A DNA stretch of 50,771 bases from Shewanella algicola. GTDB lineage: Bacteria > Pseudomonadota > Gammaproteobacteria > Enterobacterales > Shewanellaceae. Both the position numbers and the translations under genes were made by a program. This document shows positions 38,401-46,377 of this stretch, piece by piece; position 1 is the first letter of the stretch, and the number at the start of each line of letters is the position of its first letter. The notes under the pieces are model-generated. The model saw only the letters and a program-made list of their open reading frames with translations. It had not been told where the DNA came from and did no database searches. The DNA lies in contig NZ_BMQI01000037.1 of assembly GCF_014648035.1 (NCBI RefSeq), positions 1 to 50,771 on the forward strand, read 5' to 3'.

Positions 38401-39917
38401 TAACCATGGGCAAACAATCGCGCGAGTTTTATCATTCGGTAGAAACTCAGCTGCTTAGGCATAAGCACTGGGCGGGTGAAATCAACATTAGAACACGTGA
38501 TCGCCGAGGCATTTTAGCTTGGCTCGAAATCAATCAAGTTATCGACAACAAAGGCGAAACCAGCCACTTTGTCGCAGTGTTTACTGATATTACGGCACGT
38601 AAAAAAGCAGAAGAAGATTTACGGGTATTAGCTAACTTTGATCCCTTAACCGGTCTACCAAACCGCACCCTATTTCAAGACAGACTCAACCATGCATTAA
38701 CCAAAGCTATCCGAGCAGAAAGTATGGTCGCGTTATTGTTTTTAGACTTAGACCGCTTTAAACATATTAATGACTCTATGGGGCATCACATAGGCGATTT
38801 ACTGCTTAAAGCCGTTGCAAGCCGTCTACAAAATTCAGTACGCGATGGGGATACCGTCGCCCGTTTAGGTGGAGACGAATTTACCATTATTTTAGAAGGG
38901 GTGGCTAAAACAAAAGCCGCGACCATTATTGCCGAAAAAGTCTTAAAAGCGTTCCAAACGCCGTTCTTGCTCGACGACAAAGTATTAACCATTTCACCGT
39001 CGATAGGCATCAGTTTATACCCAGACGATGCTGACGATACGACCTCGTTAATTAAATATGCCGATACTGCCATGTATCATGCCAAATCACTTGGGCGCAA
39101 CAACTACCAGTTTTACACTGAAAAACTCAATCAATACGCCACTCGCCATGTTCAGCTTGAGGCCGGGTTGAAAAAAGCCCTGCAAGACAATGAGTTTCAC
39201 TTGGTGTATCAGCCTAAATTCAATGTTGAAACACAACAAATCGTCGGCCTAGAAGCGCTGCTTCGCTGGGAAAGCCAAGAACTTGGCATTATTTCCCCGG
39301 TAGAATTTATTCCCCTTGCGGAAGAAACCGGGATGATTAATCAAATTGGTAATTGGGCCATTAACCAAGCGTGTTGCCAACTTGCTTTATGGCACGGCCA
39401 AGGATTTGAACATATTGCAGTGGCAGTAAACCTCTCTGCCAGACAGCTCAAAGCAGACATTATTTCCACCATCGAAGTGGCTCTTGCCGTGTCAGGTCTG
39501 CCAGCTCACGCACTTGAACTTGAGCTAACGGAATCAATGATTATGGGCAACCCGCAAGATTCTGTCGCAGTACTTTCTCAGCTCAAAGCCTTAGGGTTAA
39601 CCATTGCCATTGATGACTTTGGTACCGGTTATTCAAGTTTAAGTTATTTAAAACGATTCCCAATAGATACCTTAAAAATTGATCAAGAGTTTGTGCGCGA
39701 TATTACCGAAGACCCCGATGATGCAGCTATCACCAGCGCAATTATCACCCTAGCCCACAGTTTAGAGCTCAATGTGGTTGCCGAAGGGGTTGAAACTCAA
39801 GAGCAGCTTAATTTCTTGCGCGACGGTGGATGCGATCAAGTACAAGGATTTTTACTCAGCAAACCGCTCACCGCCATTAATTGTTTAGCGTTACTCAATC
39901 AAGAAAAAAACAGTTAA
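35406..39917 (+). CDS. Periplasmic propeller sensor with PAS-PAS-GGDEF-EAL (c-di-GMP enzyme)
   Basis: This is a large (1503 residues) membrane sensor. Signal peptide residues 1-26 are followed by about eleven regulator-propeller repeats, each with LWIGT.DGL-type cores (to about 690), and a Y_Y_Y domain (about 705-770). One transmembrane helix (about 790-813) and two PAS domains (about 830-940 and 955-1070) come next, then GGDEF and EAL. GGDEF is intact (1155-1159) with an RDGD inhibition site. EAL is intact (E1283 in EALLRW, NLSARQL, ELTES, DDFGTG, KID, VAEGVE). Both synthesis and breakdown of c-di-GMP are possible. The start is TTG 35406 with AAGGTGAG upstream. The propeller type resembles BT/SusR-like hybrid sensors that read periplasmic glycans; the ligand here is unknown. 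Confidence 0.92.
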   Translation: MNFRVFKHLTQWLMLLALMFSMSVSAQKVNANDSLAEVKFEHFNTEGGLNQNSITRLFMDSAGMLWIGTQDGLHSYNGVDFNLYLKKSNNSNSISGNFITDILQSPDGDLWVGTYNDGLNKLNLTTGQFTQYKQEQGLADLQITKLSVIGDTLWIGTHAGLYLLPLKTGKITPVNLGANIIANITSLANVDNKYIVVGTETHGTFAIDSNTIIRLDIPTNMSVNQIKSSSLYSVWLAIDNQIWRYNLDTHERELIWSRGNNYTENRRISDFTVVNANQIFAIGQNTGLFKLDNIDGQWVSSVYKHNPQTLSSISANTLQTLMLDASGTLWIGTGYSGIDKLNINQQFFSHYYDYQTGSPGMANMIRTVFRDDQQRLWIGTDGAGIKYLQPHDAHYYYINALFANKLSLPIENLALTVHDIAQDKQGLLWFATNLGLFTLDSNNNLEQVQPANEKFRADTQIRSLVFDNKDRLWIATSQGLYFISEHTDRMMAYNFGFQSEYSPYKHQIITLNFSQDYLWLGTMGGVVRLDPEKQQLNFLSHDPDNAYSLSDNRVRDFLLTENGDFWVATHGGIDKLTVEYGSFKFERMDVNADNSSNTIYAILEDNQHDLWLSTNSGISRFNPSQKSFMAYNVFEGLQANEFNGAAKFKEKDGSLWFGGIKGLNYFDPAKVPSKRPENKLALTKYTIGETSYPILDLSHAPKIDMPYEKQVITFEIGSLNFNYPGLNRFSYKLDGVDNEWHNLTQGNHITYTNLSPGEYTLMIRHALGTNQYSQYTLIVKVSVVPPIYMTVWAYVLYGTVGLLIVLWLLLSRQKKLATQREFDSSIRASEERLKLALWASGDGMWDWNIKDDKVFRTNMVEPTNDSLKDQLLTNSVHPEDKPKVEKLLNDHLNGDSEFFEAEYRVETKPGQWSWLLDRGQVVERDSNNTPLRMAGTHKDITSRKLTENELKLSSQVLFSMNEAVVVGELDYQVRSVNPAFSRITGFKHRDVVGKHFLFLTMGKQSREFYHSVETQLLRHKHWAGEINIRTRDRRGILAWLEINQVIDNKGETSHFVAVFTDITARKKAEEDLRVLANFDPLTGLPNRTLFQDRLNHALTKAIRAESMVALLFLDLDRFKHINDSMGHHIGDLLLKAVASRLQNSVRDGDTVARLGGDEFTIILEGVAKTKAATIIAEKVLKAFQTPFLLDDKVLTISPSIGISLYPDDADDTTSLIKYADTAMYHAKSLGRNNYQFYTEKLNQYATRHVQLEAGLKKALQDNEFHLVYQPKFNVETQQIVGLEALLRWESQELGIISPVEFIPLAEETGMINQIGNWAINQACCQLALWHGQGFEHIAVAVNLSARQLKADIISTIEVALAVSGLPAHALELELTESMIMGNPQDSVAVLSQLKALGLTIAIDDFGTGYSSLSYLKRFPIDTLKIDQEFVRDITEDPDDAAITSAIITLAHSLELNVVAEGVETQEQLNFLRDGGCDQVQGFLLSKPLTAINCLALLNQEKNS

Positions 39918-39962
39918 CTATTGTGGCTTAATAAAGCTGCACACTCATCTGTCAGACAAAAT

Positions 39963-39984
39963 AAAAGCTCCCTAGGGAGCTTTT
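39963..39984. terminator. Bidirectional terminator between the propeller sensor and ilvE
   Basis: A perfect 22-base palindrome, AAAAGCTCCCT followed by its complement, forms a 9-bp stem with CTAG loop and T4 on both strands. It lies 46 bases after the sensor gene stop and 27 bases beyond the ilvE stop. Confidence 0.85.
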
Positions 39985-40010
39985 ACTTTGTTTAATCAAC
40001 TTGTTTAGCC

Positions 40011-41102
40011 TTAAGGCGCAACACGTTCAACCTGTTTAACCCAGCCCTGCGGCGCAGCCACATGGCCTTTTTGTAATTCGGTAAACAGCTTATAGATGCG
40101 CTGAATATGAGGGCCAACTTTACCGTCACCCACAGTGATAACACGGCCATCTTCAAAGATATACGAGCTAACAGGCGATACCACTGCAGCTGTACCAAAC
40201 CCACCAGCTTCAATAATCTCACCAGACTCAATGTCAGCTATAAACTTATCTAACATCACCGTTTCTTGCCTCACTTCACAACCCAACATCTCAGCTAGTT
40301 CCATAATCGATTGCGAGGTGATCGACTTTAAAATCGTGTCAGTGAATGTCGGAATGATCACTGTGCCATCTTTTAAAATATGGAAGTGGTTCATTGCACC
40401 CGCTTCTTCAATTTGGGTGTTAGTTGAATCTAAATACAATACTTGTGATGCACCATGCTCTGCTGCAGCTTTACCCGCACGAAGAGAAGCGGCATAGTTG
40501 CCAGATGCTTTCGATGCTCCTGTTCCACCAGACACTGCACGATGAAATTGAGTACTAATTAATAATCTAATACCATTATTAACCCCTGAGGCATAATAAG
40601 CGCCTGACGGACTTAACATGACACAAAAAGTGTATTGTTGACTAGGGCTTACCGATAAACGGTCTTCAGTGGCAAAAATAAACGGGCGGATATATAAACA
40701 CGCGCCTTCTTGCTGCGGAAACCACAAACGATCCACATCAATAAGTGCATTAATGCCTTTTAATTGCATCGCTTCATCAATATTGGGAATACACACAATA
40801 TCGGCAGAACGGTTCATGCGCTCGGCATTTTTATTTAAACGGAAAGTGTAAATCTCACCGTCTTCATGCATAAACGCTTTAGCACCTTCAAAAATCGATT
40901 GTCCATAATGCAATGACATTGCACCAGGCGCCATTTCAAATGGACCATAAGGCACGATACGCGGATCGCACCACTGACCATCACGGTAATCCATTAAAAA
41001 CATATGGTCAGTTCGAAGCTTACCGAAACCCACGTCGCCTTCTGGCATAAATGGTTCTGTACGGCGCTCTGACGCAGATTTTAAATTATATTTTATGTCC
41101 AT
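40011..41102 (-). CDS. ilvE: Branched-chain amino acid aminotransferase, long (eukaryotic-type) form
   Basis: This fold type IV PLP aminotransferase (363 residues) carries out the last step of leucine, isoleucine and valine synthesis. The PLP Lys sits in GASKASGNYAASL, and the family segments LHYGQSIFEGAKAF and EAGAMNHFHI are clear. It is about 55 residues longer than E. coli IlvE (309) and has the sequence style of mitochondrial BCAT, so it is a different subtype. ATG 41102 has AAGGTGG six bases upstream; an in-frame ATG at 41159 is unlikely. It is unlinked to the ilvGMDA operon. Confidence 0.94.
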   Translation of the reverse strand: MDIKYNLKSASERRTEPFMPEGDVGFGKLRTDHMFLMDYRDGQWCDPRIVPYGPFEMAPGAMSLHYGQSIFEGAKAFMHEDGEIYTFRLNKNAERMNRSADIVCIPNIDEAMQLKGINALIDVDRLWFPQQEGACLYIRPFIFATEDRLSVSPSQQYTFCVMLSPSGAYYASGVNNGIRLLISTQFHRAVSGGTGASKASGNYAASLRAGKAAAEHGASQVLYLDSTNTQIEEAGAMNHFHILKDGTVIIPTFTDTILKSITSQSIMELAEMLGCEVRQETVMLDKFIADIESGEIIEAGGFGTAAVVSPVSSYIFEDGRVITVGDGKVGPHIQRIYKLFTELQKGHVAAPQGWVKQVERVAP

Positions 41103-41280
41103 TGCATACCACCTTAAAAACTGAGCTTGCAGACTATTTAGGCTAGAGAATAATGTCAAGTCGCAGCCGTAGATCCTAAATCAAAATACGTCAATTGAAC
41201 GTAACAAGCATCAATATATTTATTCATATTGCAACAAACAAACTGTCAGTGCATCACTCTATTTAACTCGGCTACTGCGT

Positions 41281-41634
41281 TTAATTTGCCAGTGCAGCAA
41301 TCACCGATATTTCGACCAAATATTCTGGCTCAGCAATGGCGGCTTGCACGCAGGCTCTTGCCGGAGCATGTCCCTGTGGTAACCATTGGTCCCATACTTG
41401 GTTCATAGCATCGTAATCGCCCATGTCTTTAAGGTAAATAGTCGTCGACAAAATATGCTCACGGTTCGAGCCCGCTTGAGCTAATAAGGCATCAACTTCG
41501 TTTAACATGGTGCTGGTTTGCGTTTCAATATTGCTAAACTTGTCTTTAGCAACCTGGCCGCAGAGGTAAACCGTATTATTGTGGATAACAATACTGCTCA
41601 TTCGGGTGCCAACATCGAGTCGGGTGATCGTCAT
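41281..41634 (-). CDS. RidA-family protein (YoaB-like)
   Basis: This small (117 residues) RidA/YjgF/YER057c-family protein begins [14 protein letters not shown] and resembles E. coli YoaB more than RidA itself. The conserved Arg (ARACVQA, equivalent to the RidA imine-binding Arg) and the C-terminal [10 protein letters not shown] are present. Family members hydrolyse reactive enamine/imine intermediates produced by PLP enzymes such as IlvA. It is in the same direction as ilvE but 178 bases upstream of it. The start at 41634 is chosen by alignment; the ribosome binding site is weak. Confidence 0.88.
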   Translation of the reverse strand: MTITRLDVGTRMSSIVIHNNTVYLCGQVAKDKFSNIETQTSTMLNEVDALLAQAGSNREHILSTTIYLKDMGDYDAMNQVWDQWLPQGHAPARACVQAAIAEPEYLVEISVIAALAN

Positions 41635-41806
41635 AAAAAAGGCTTTTGTTGAGTAGGTTAGCCAATGAAAATAGCGCGATCTCAGATAAAGCACAATAAC
41701 CAACGATTTATTGAGTATATTTTAGCCACTTAGCATTAAAGGCTATTCCTATAGCCCTTGTCACTGCTAGAATCGGGGTTCCATCCAGAAACGTATAGGA
41801 CTCCCC

Positions 41807-42028
41807 ATGAGCCTTGAATTATTGTCCCAACTGGAAACCAAAATCCAGGCGACTCTTGAAAATATTGAGCTACTAAAAATGGAGCTTGAAGAAGAGAAGC
41901 AAAAGAATGAAGAATTAGCAAAACAGCAGCAAGAACTGACACAAAAAAACCAACAATTGCAGCAAGACCTCAACTCATGGAGCGATAAGGTCAATGGCCT
42001 TGTTGGTTTATTGAATAGCGAAATGTAA
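41807..42028 (+). CDS. zapB: Cell division protein ZapB
   Basis: This 73-residue protein is almost wholly coiled coil, with Leu/Ile heptads from [12 protein letters not shown] to [10 protein letters not shown]. It aligns with E. coli ZapB (MSLEVFEKLEAK start, QNGWQERLQALLG end). ZapB polymers connect the Z-ring, via ZapA, to the terminus of the chromosome through MatP. ATG 41807 has AGGA six bases upstream. It converges with the next gene, eight bases apart. Confidence 0.9.
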   Translation: MSLELLSQLETKIQATLENIELLKMELEEEKQKNEELAKQQQELTQKNQQLQQDLNSWSDKVNGLVGLLNSEM

Positions 42029-42036
42029 GTTAATTT

Positions 42037-42249
42037 TTACGTTGATTGTCGTGGCGCAGATTGCGCCTCAATCAGCGCATTGAGTTCGCTGACAGCCTGC
42101 TTTACTTTTGGCAGGCTTTTTTGACTTTGTAAAAAACGTCCTTTATCAAATTCAAGTAAACCTAAATCTTTTACCCAAATAGCGCCACTTAGAAAGATCC
42201 TAACATGCTTAACAATTAACTTGGGCGCATATACAGGGAACGTTCTCAT
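42037..42249 (-). CDS. Small conserved-looking hypothetical protein
   Basis: This is a 70-residue protein of no family I can name. It begins MRTFPVYAPKLIVKHVRIF, is basic in the first half and has an amphipathic C-terminal helix (KVKQAVSELNALIEAQ). The start is supported by a perfect AGGAGG seven bases upstream of ATG 42249, which argues for real translation. An in-frame start at 42279 lacks such support. No signal peptide or transmembrane segment is evident. It converges with zapB. Confidence 0.65.
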   Translation of the reverse strand: MRTFPVYAPKLIVKHVRIFLSGAIWVKDLGLLEFDKGRFLQSQKSLPKVKQAVSELNALIEAQSAPRQST

Positions 42250-42482
42250 ATGGTTTCCTCCTAGAGCGAATACGTGCAACCACGCAAAACGTGCAATACC
42301 ATAAACAATATTGACTATAGTAATGTGGTAGCCAAAAAATTATTCATCTTGCTTCACGTTTCATATTGAACAAGGTTTTTCTCATCTCAAAATTTGACCT
42401 CACGCAGGAATAAGAGTTTCCCTCTTTACAAAATTTACCTTGGTCTATTCACATAACGTGACCTGGATAGTTTTTACGACAA

Positions 42483-42488
42483 TATAAT
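42483..42488 (+). promoter_or_regulatory. Consensus -10 box upstream of the candidate small RNA
   Basis: TATAAT matches the sigma-70 -10 consensus exactly. A -35 candidate GTGACC (42458-42463, four of six matches) is 19 bases upstream, longer than ideal. There is no annotated plus-strand gene downstream before the terminator at 42565. Confidence 0.5.
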
Positions 42489-42495
42489 GTCGCTT

Positions 42496-42600
42496 GCCAA
42501 TATTTTGACGCCATGTTAATATTCTTTCCGTTACTCAGGGTAAAAAGAGTCATTTGACTCATCACCGTATCGTCTTTTATAGACATACGGTTTTTTTTTT
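42496..42600 (+). ncRNA. Candidate small regulatory RNA between zapB and dsbA
   Basis: A perfect TATAAT box (42483-42488) would start a transcript near 42496, and a strong intrinsic terminator ends it at 42600, giving about 105 bases. The transcript would hold an AT-rich single-stranded 5' part, a small hairpin (GAGTC/GACTC, 42547-42560) and the terminator hairpin with ten T. Long T-runs after a terminator stem are usual in Hfq-binding small RNAs. It does not resemble Spot 42 or another small RNA I know. No target can be named from the sequence. Confidence 0.5.
42565..42600 (+). terminator. Strong intrinsic terminator with T10 and no plus-strand gene before it
   Basis: CCGTATCGTCT pairs with AGACATACGG (10 bp with one bulged C) around TTTAT, followed directly by ten T. 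The nearest plus-strand gene, zapB, ends 537 bases upstream, so a separate transcript is the better explanation. Confidence 0.85.
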
Positions 42601-42642
42601 GCCTGCAAATCCATTCTCATAGCAATAAAACCCTGTCACTAG

Positions 42643-42678
42643 ACAACAAAAAAGGAGCCTAAGCTCCTTTTTTGTTGT
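42643..42678. terminator. Terminator of dsbA (bidirectional)
   Basis: This is a perfect 16-bp stem, 42643-42658 with 42663-42678, loop CTAA. It contains A6/T6 in both arms, so the minus-strand copy ends in T-rich sequence 44 bases after the dsbA stop. Confidence 0.92.
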
Positions 42679-42721
42679 TATCCGTTTGCGCGAATTAAGC
42701 GCTAAACCGGCAGTAACAACG

Positions 42722-43339
42722 TTACTTTTTGTTCATTGTTGTTAAGTAAAATGCAATGTCTAGTAACTCGTCATAAGACTTAATCGAGCTAGTTTCAACA
42801 CGGTATTTACCGTTAACCACTAATGAAGGCACGCCTGAAATTTTAGCGTTGTCAGTGTCACGTTTCATTTTAGACATTTGTGCATTGACCATAAATGAAC
42901 TTGCTGCCGAGTCATAGTCTTTAGCATCTACGCCATTGGCAATAAAGAGTGCTCTAACATCATCAGCACGGGTAAACTGCTGGCGCTTGTCATGGATAGC
43001 ACTAAACAATGCTGCTTCGATTTTCTTTTCAACGTTAAGTTGTTTTGCTACCGCAAATGCACGTGACATTTCTACGCCCATTTCACGACCAATAAAATCG
43101 ACATGCGACTGGCTGAAGCTAACGCCTTCTGGAATATTGGCTTCGATTTTTGGTACAACAGTTTTAGCGAAGTTGTAGCAATGCGGACAATAGAAAGAGA
43201 AAAACTCCATAATTTCAGGCTTAGCAGAACCAGGGCCATCATTAATTACAGTGTAATGAACACCTTCTTTGTAATCTGCAGCCATCGCCGCCATAGGCGC
43301 GAGTAGTAATGCTACGGCCATCAATAATGCTTTTTTCAT
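42722..43339 (-). CDS. dsbA: Thiol:disulfide interchange protein DsbA
   Basis: This periplasmic thiol oxidase (205 residues) introduces disulfide bonds into secreted proteins and is recharged by DsbB. The signal peptide is residues 1-20 (cleavage near AMAA). The active site is CPHC (C51-C54, FYCPHCYNF) in a thioredoxin fold with a helical insert, and the cis-Pro loop is SGVPSLVVNG. The start ATG 43339 is backed by AAGGA six bases upstream; an in-frame start five codons earlier is not needed. It is downstream of srkA in the same direction, as in E. coli. Confidence 0.96.
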   Translation of the reverse strand: MKKALLMAVALLLAPMAAMAADYKEGVHYTVINDGPGSAKPEIMEFFSFYCPHCYNFAKTVVPKIEANIPEGVSFSQSHVDFIGREMGVEMSRAFAVAKQLNVEKKIEAALFSAIHDKRQQFTRADDVRALFIANGVDAKDYDSAASSFMVNAQMSKMKRDTDNAKISGVPSLVVNGKYRVETSSIKSYDELLDIAFYLTTMNKK

Positions 43340-43560
43340 CTTACTTCCTTTCAATAGGCAAACTAATTATAAAAACGCTGTATCTATCATAGTCTAGCGT
43401 CAGCCTGAAACTCAATCGCAAGTTAATTGTATTTGTAACTAAATACATCCCGATAGTGATTATGAAAAAATGTTAATACCCATCACGTTAATAATCAAAA
43501 ACGTGCAGGGTAGCTCAAACTTTTCAACTTCAATTTAGGCGTGGCGCTATACCATCACTT

Positions 43561-44568
43561 TTAGGCTTGGTTAAAGCTGGTTAAACTCAATGGCGCTTCA
43601 TTCAACGCAGCCAGCTGCTCTTTAAACGCTAAGGTTTGTTGCTCCCAATATTTGATATCAGCAAACCAGGGAAAGTTCATTGGAAATGCAGGATCTTGCC
43701 AACGTTTGGCCAACCATGCATTGTAATGGATCATTCTAAACGCTCTTAGTGGCTCGATTAATGCTAATTGTCTAGTGTCAAAATCACAAAACTCTTGATA
43801 GGCATCAATTAAAATATCGAGCTGCAATAATTGCTGCGCCCTATCGCCAGTCAGCATCATCCAAATGTCTTGCACTGCTGGGCCTTGCCTTGCATCATCT
43901 AAATCAACAAACCCAGGGCCATCATCTGGAGTCCACAAAATATTACCTGGATGCAAATCGCCGTGCAGACGAATCGTATCAAAGCTGTGTTGCTGCCATA
44001 TTTGCTTGGCTTTTATTAGCACTTGCTCAACCACAGTAAAAAAGGCACTGCGCATACCTTCGGCGACGATGCCACTGTCTTGTAAGTAACGATAAGCGTC
44101 ATCACCTAAAATCTCAGGCGTTAACGGCTCGCGATACACAAAAGGTTGTTTGCTAGCATATTGATGTATACGGCCAATAAAGCGCCCTACTGACTCTAAC
44201 TGCTCTAGGTTATCGACTTCAAAAGCACGGCCGCCTATCGATGGAAATAACGCAAATCGGTAGCCTTTAAATTCGAACAAGGTTTTAGTGTCAATGATTA
44301 CGGGCACAGCGATAGGAATGTCTTCAGCGGCTAACGCCAAAGCATAGTCATGCTCTTCTTGTATTTGCGCTTCACTCCAACGCTGTGGTCGATAAAACTT
44401 AACCACATAACGTAAACCTTGGTCGCAGCGGAACTGATAAACCCGGTTTTCATAACTGTTTAAGGCTAATAAGCCGGTCTCAGGAAATATGCCAATGCTT
44501 TCAATGGCATCTAATATCAAATCAGGCGTTAGGGCCTGAAAATGAAACTCTGCGCTGCTATTATCCAT
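43561..44568 (-). CDS. srkA: Stress response kinase A (YihE)
   Basis: This aminoglycoside-phosphotransferase-fold Ser/Thr kinase (335 residues) protects E. coli from stress-induced death. The catalytic loop is RLHGDLHPGNILW and the metal-binding segment FVDLDDA. The N-terminal lobe has YVVKFYRP, where Lys would contact ATP. It overlaps the upstream DUF3630-like gene by eight bases, with GAAGAAG as binding site inside that gene, so the two should be co-translated. dsbA follows after 221 bases, so the E. coli srkA-dsbA arrangement is kept. Confidence 0.95.
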   Translation of the reverse strand: MDNSSAEFHFQALTPDLILDAIESIGIFPETGLLALNSYENRVYQFRCDQGLRYVVKFYRPQRWSEAQIQEEHDYALALAAEDIPIAVPVIIDTKTLFEFKGYRFALFPSIGGRAFEVDNLEQLESVGRFIGRIHQYASKQPFVYREPLTPEILGDDAYRYLQDSGIVAEGMRSAFFTVVEQVLIKAKQIWQQHSFDTIRLHGDLHPGNILWTPDDGPGFVDLDDARQGPAVQDIWMMLTGDRAQQLLQLDILIDAYQEFCDFDTRQLALIEPLRAFRMIHYNAWLAKRWQDPAFPMNFPWFADIKYWEQQTLAFKEQLAALNEAPLSLTSFNQA

Positions 44569-44881
44569 GTAAGTCTTCTTCTGTTATGTGAATATAGGAT
44601 TTAAGCAAGCCAGATAAAAAATGCAATACATCGACATCTTTTGCACTGTCCACTGACAACCAACAAATATCACCATAAAACTCATAATGCAGCCACACAG
44701 GGCTACCTTCAAAGTTCAGCAACCATTGATGGCGGTCCGCGCCCCATTGGCGTTCACGGATCTCACAATCCAATGCTGCCGCTAAAGGTTCGGCAAACTG
44801 TTCAAATTGCTCAAAATCAACTTCAGCTTGAATAACAATGCTCTTCGCTTCAGGATCAAATTTAGCAGATAATAATTTCAT
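44561..44881 (-). CDS. DUF3630-like small protein coupled to srkA
   Basis: This acidic 106-residue protein has a mixed alpha/beta look and no signal or membrane segment. It contains RQWGADRHQWLLNFEGSPVW, LHYEFYGDICWLSV and a C-terminal helix, HFLSGLLKSYI. I recall this pattern as DUF3630 of Vibrio and Shewanella, without a known function. ATG 44881 is preferred over an upstream TTG at 44893. Its last eight bases overlap the srkA start, which suggests a joint role or at least joint expression. Confidence 0.75.
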   Translation of the reverse strand: MKLLSAKFDPEAKSIVIQAEVDFEQFEQFAEPLAAALDCEIRERQWGADRHQWLLNFEGSPVWLHYEFYGDICWLSVDSAKDVDVLHFLSGLLKSYIHITEEDLHG

Positions 44882-44916
44882 AACATCACTCAATAAAAAA
44901 TGGCGTTTAAACAGGG

Positions 44917-46377
44917 TTAACTACTGCAAGACATAACCAGCCCCTGGCCCCAGTCGGGTGGCCGCTTGGCATAATGGTCCATATCGGGTTGCTCATCATA
45001 GGGACGAGTTAATAACTGTTGTAATTGTAAAAGCTTGCTGTTGTCAGCTTTTTCTTCAATATCGATGATGGCTTCTTGGGCAAGGTAATTACGTAAAATA
45101 TACTTTGGATTGTGCAGATTCCGCTGCTGTTGCCATGCAGCTACATCGGCCACATCACCCACTCTGGCTTGATAAGCTTGATACCAGCGATCAAATTCGC
45201 TCACATTCAACATGTCGTCACGCAGTGGACTATACTGGCTGCTAATGTCTACCTGGCCCATTTTACGCAAGCTATTGCTGTAATCGAGCTGGTTGTTGTC
45301 GAGCATGACGGTAAATTGGCTAATTAGCGCCAAATCTTGCTTTTCTTGCTCTGCGCTATCTAAACAGCTGTCGGTACTCAAACCTAATTTCGCTCGCATT
45401 AAGCTAACATAATGGCTCACCAAACTTGGTTGGTAGGTGTTGAGTGCGGCAATTAAATCGTCTGACGGAATAATTGGAGTGAGCGCTTGCGCGAGGCGTT
45501 TTAGATTCCATAGCCCGATGCCGGGTTGCTGACCAAAAGCATAACGGCCGTCATGATCAGAGTGATTACAGATAAAGTCTTCTTTAAAAGTATCTAAAAA
45601 TGCAAACGGCCCAAAATCAAAGGTATCGCCTAAAATCGACATGTTATCGGTATTCATCACGCCATGGGCAAAACCTACGGCTTGCCAGTGAGCAATCATT
45701 TTAGCTGTAGACTGCACCACTTCAACAAACCATTGTTTGTAACCTGCTGCGTCGGCGGTTAAATGTGGAAAATGCTGAGCAAGGGTAAAATTGAGCAATT
45801 GGATTAGCTTGTCTGGCGCGCCTTTTTCGCTATAACAAAAATACTCAAAATGGCCAAAGCGAATATGACTTTTCGCTAAACGTACTGTTATTGCAGCGGT
45901 TTCCTGGCTTTCACGCCACACGGGCAAGTCTGACCCTATTACCGCTAAAGCACGGCTTGTCGGTACAGATAGTGCCGCCAACGCCTCTGACACTAAAAAC
46001 TCTCGCACCGCAGAGCGCATTACCGCCCGGCCATCACCATGGCGAGAGTAAGGTGTTGGGCCGCCACCTTTTAAGGCCACATCCCACGCACCATTAGGGC
46101 CGATAGCTTCACCCAATATAATTGAGCGACCATCCCCCAATCTTGGGGTATACCCACCAAACTGATGACCACTGTAAACTTGAGCATAATAGCTTGCACC
46201 TGGTGCTGCCGCATTGGCAGACAACTGCATCAATAACGCATCGTTTGGCTTTTCTAAACCAATCAGTTTAGCGGCATCATCACTCCAGCCGAGCCAATGT
46301 GGGTTGCTAATCCCTTGCGGGTAAACTTGCGTATAAAAACTGTCTAATTGCTCAAAAAAATCTTGTTTAAAGCGCAT
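44917..46377 (-). CDS. selO: Protein adenylyltransferase SelO (YdiU)
   Basis: This pseudokinase-fold enzyme (486 residues) transfers AMP to Ser, Thr or Tyr of proteins in the redox response. Visible are the glycine-rich [12 protein letters not shown] region, the [16 protein letters not shown] block, the N..MN.DN segment VMNTDNMSI and DFGPFAFLD. The C terminus is SCSS, where eukaryotic SelO has selenocysteine; here the residue is Cys, as in E. coli. The start overlaps the preceding lipoprotein gene by 11 bases, so translation is coupled. Confidence 0.95.
   Translation of the reverse strand: MRFKQDFFEQLDSFYTQVYPQGISNPHWLGWSDDAAKLIGLEKPNDALLMQLSANAAAPGASYYAQVYSGHQFGGYTPRLGDGRSIILGEAIGPNGAWDVALKGGGPTPYSRHGDGRAVMRSAVREFLVSEALAALSVPTSRALAVIGSDLPVWRESQETAAITVRLAKSHIRFGHFEYFCYSEKGAPDKLIQLLNFTLAQHFPHLTADAAGYKQWFVEVVQSTAKMIAHWQAVGFAHGVMNTDNMSILGDTFDFGPFAFLDTFKEDFICNHSDHDGRYAFGQQPGIGLWNLKRLAQALTPIIPSDDLIAALNTYQPSLVSHYVSLMRAKLGLSTDSCLDSAEQEKQDLALISQFTVMLDNNQLDYSNSLRKMGQVDISSQYSPLRDDMLNVSEFDRWYQAYQARVGDVADVAAWQQQRNLHNPKYILRNYLAQEAIIDIEEKADNSKLLQLQQLLTRPYDEQPDMDHYAKRPPDWGQGLVMSCSS

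Noticed and set aside
42513..42557. 14-codon hydrophobic frame (MLIFFPLLRVKRVI) inside the candidate small RNA, resembling a leader peptide
   Set aside because: No ribosome binding site and no plus-strand gene after the terminator that it could attenuate.
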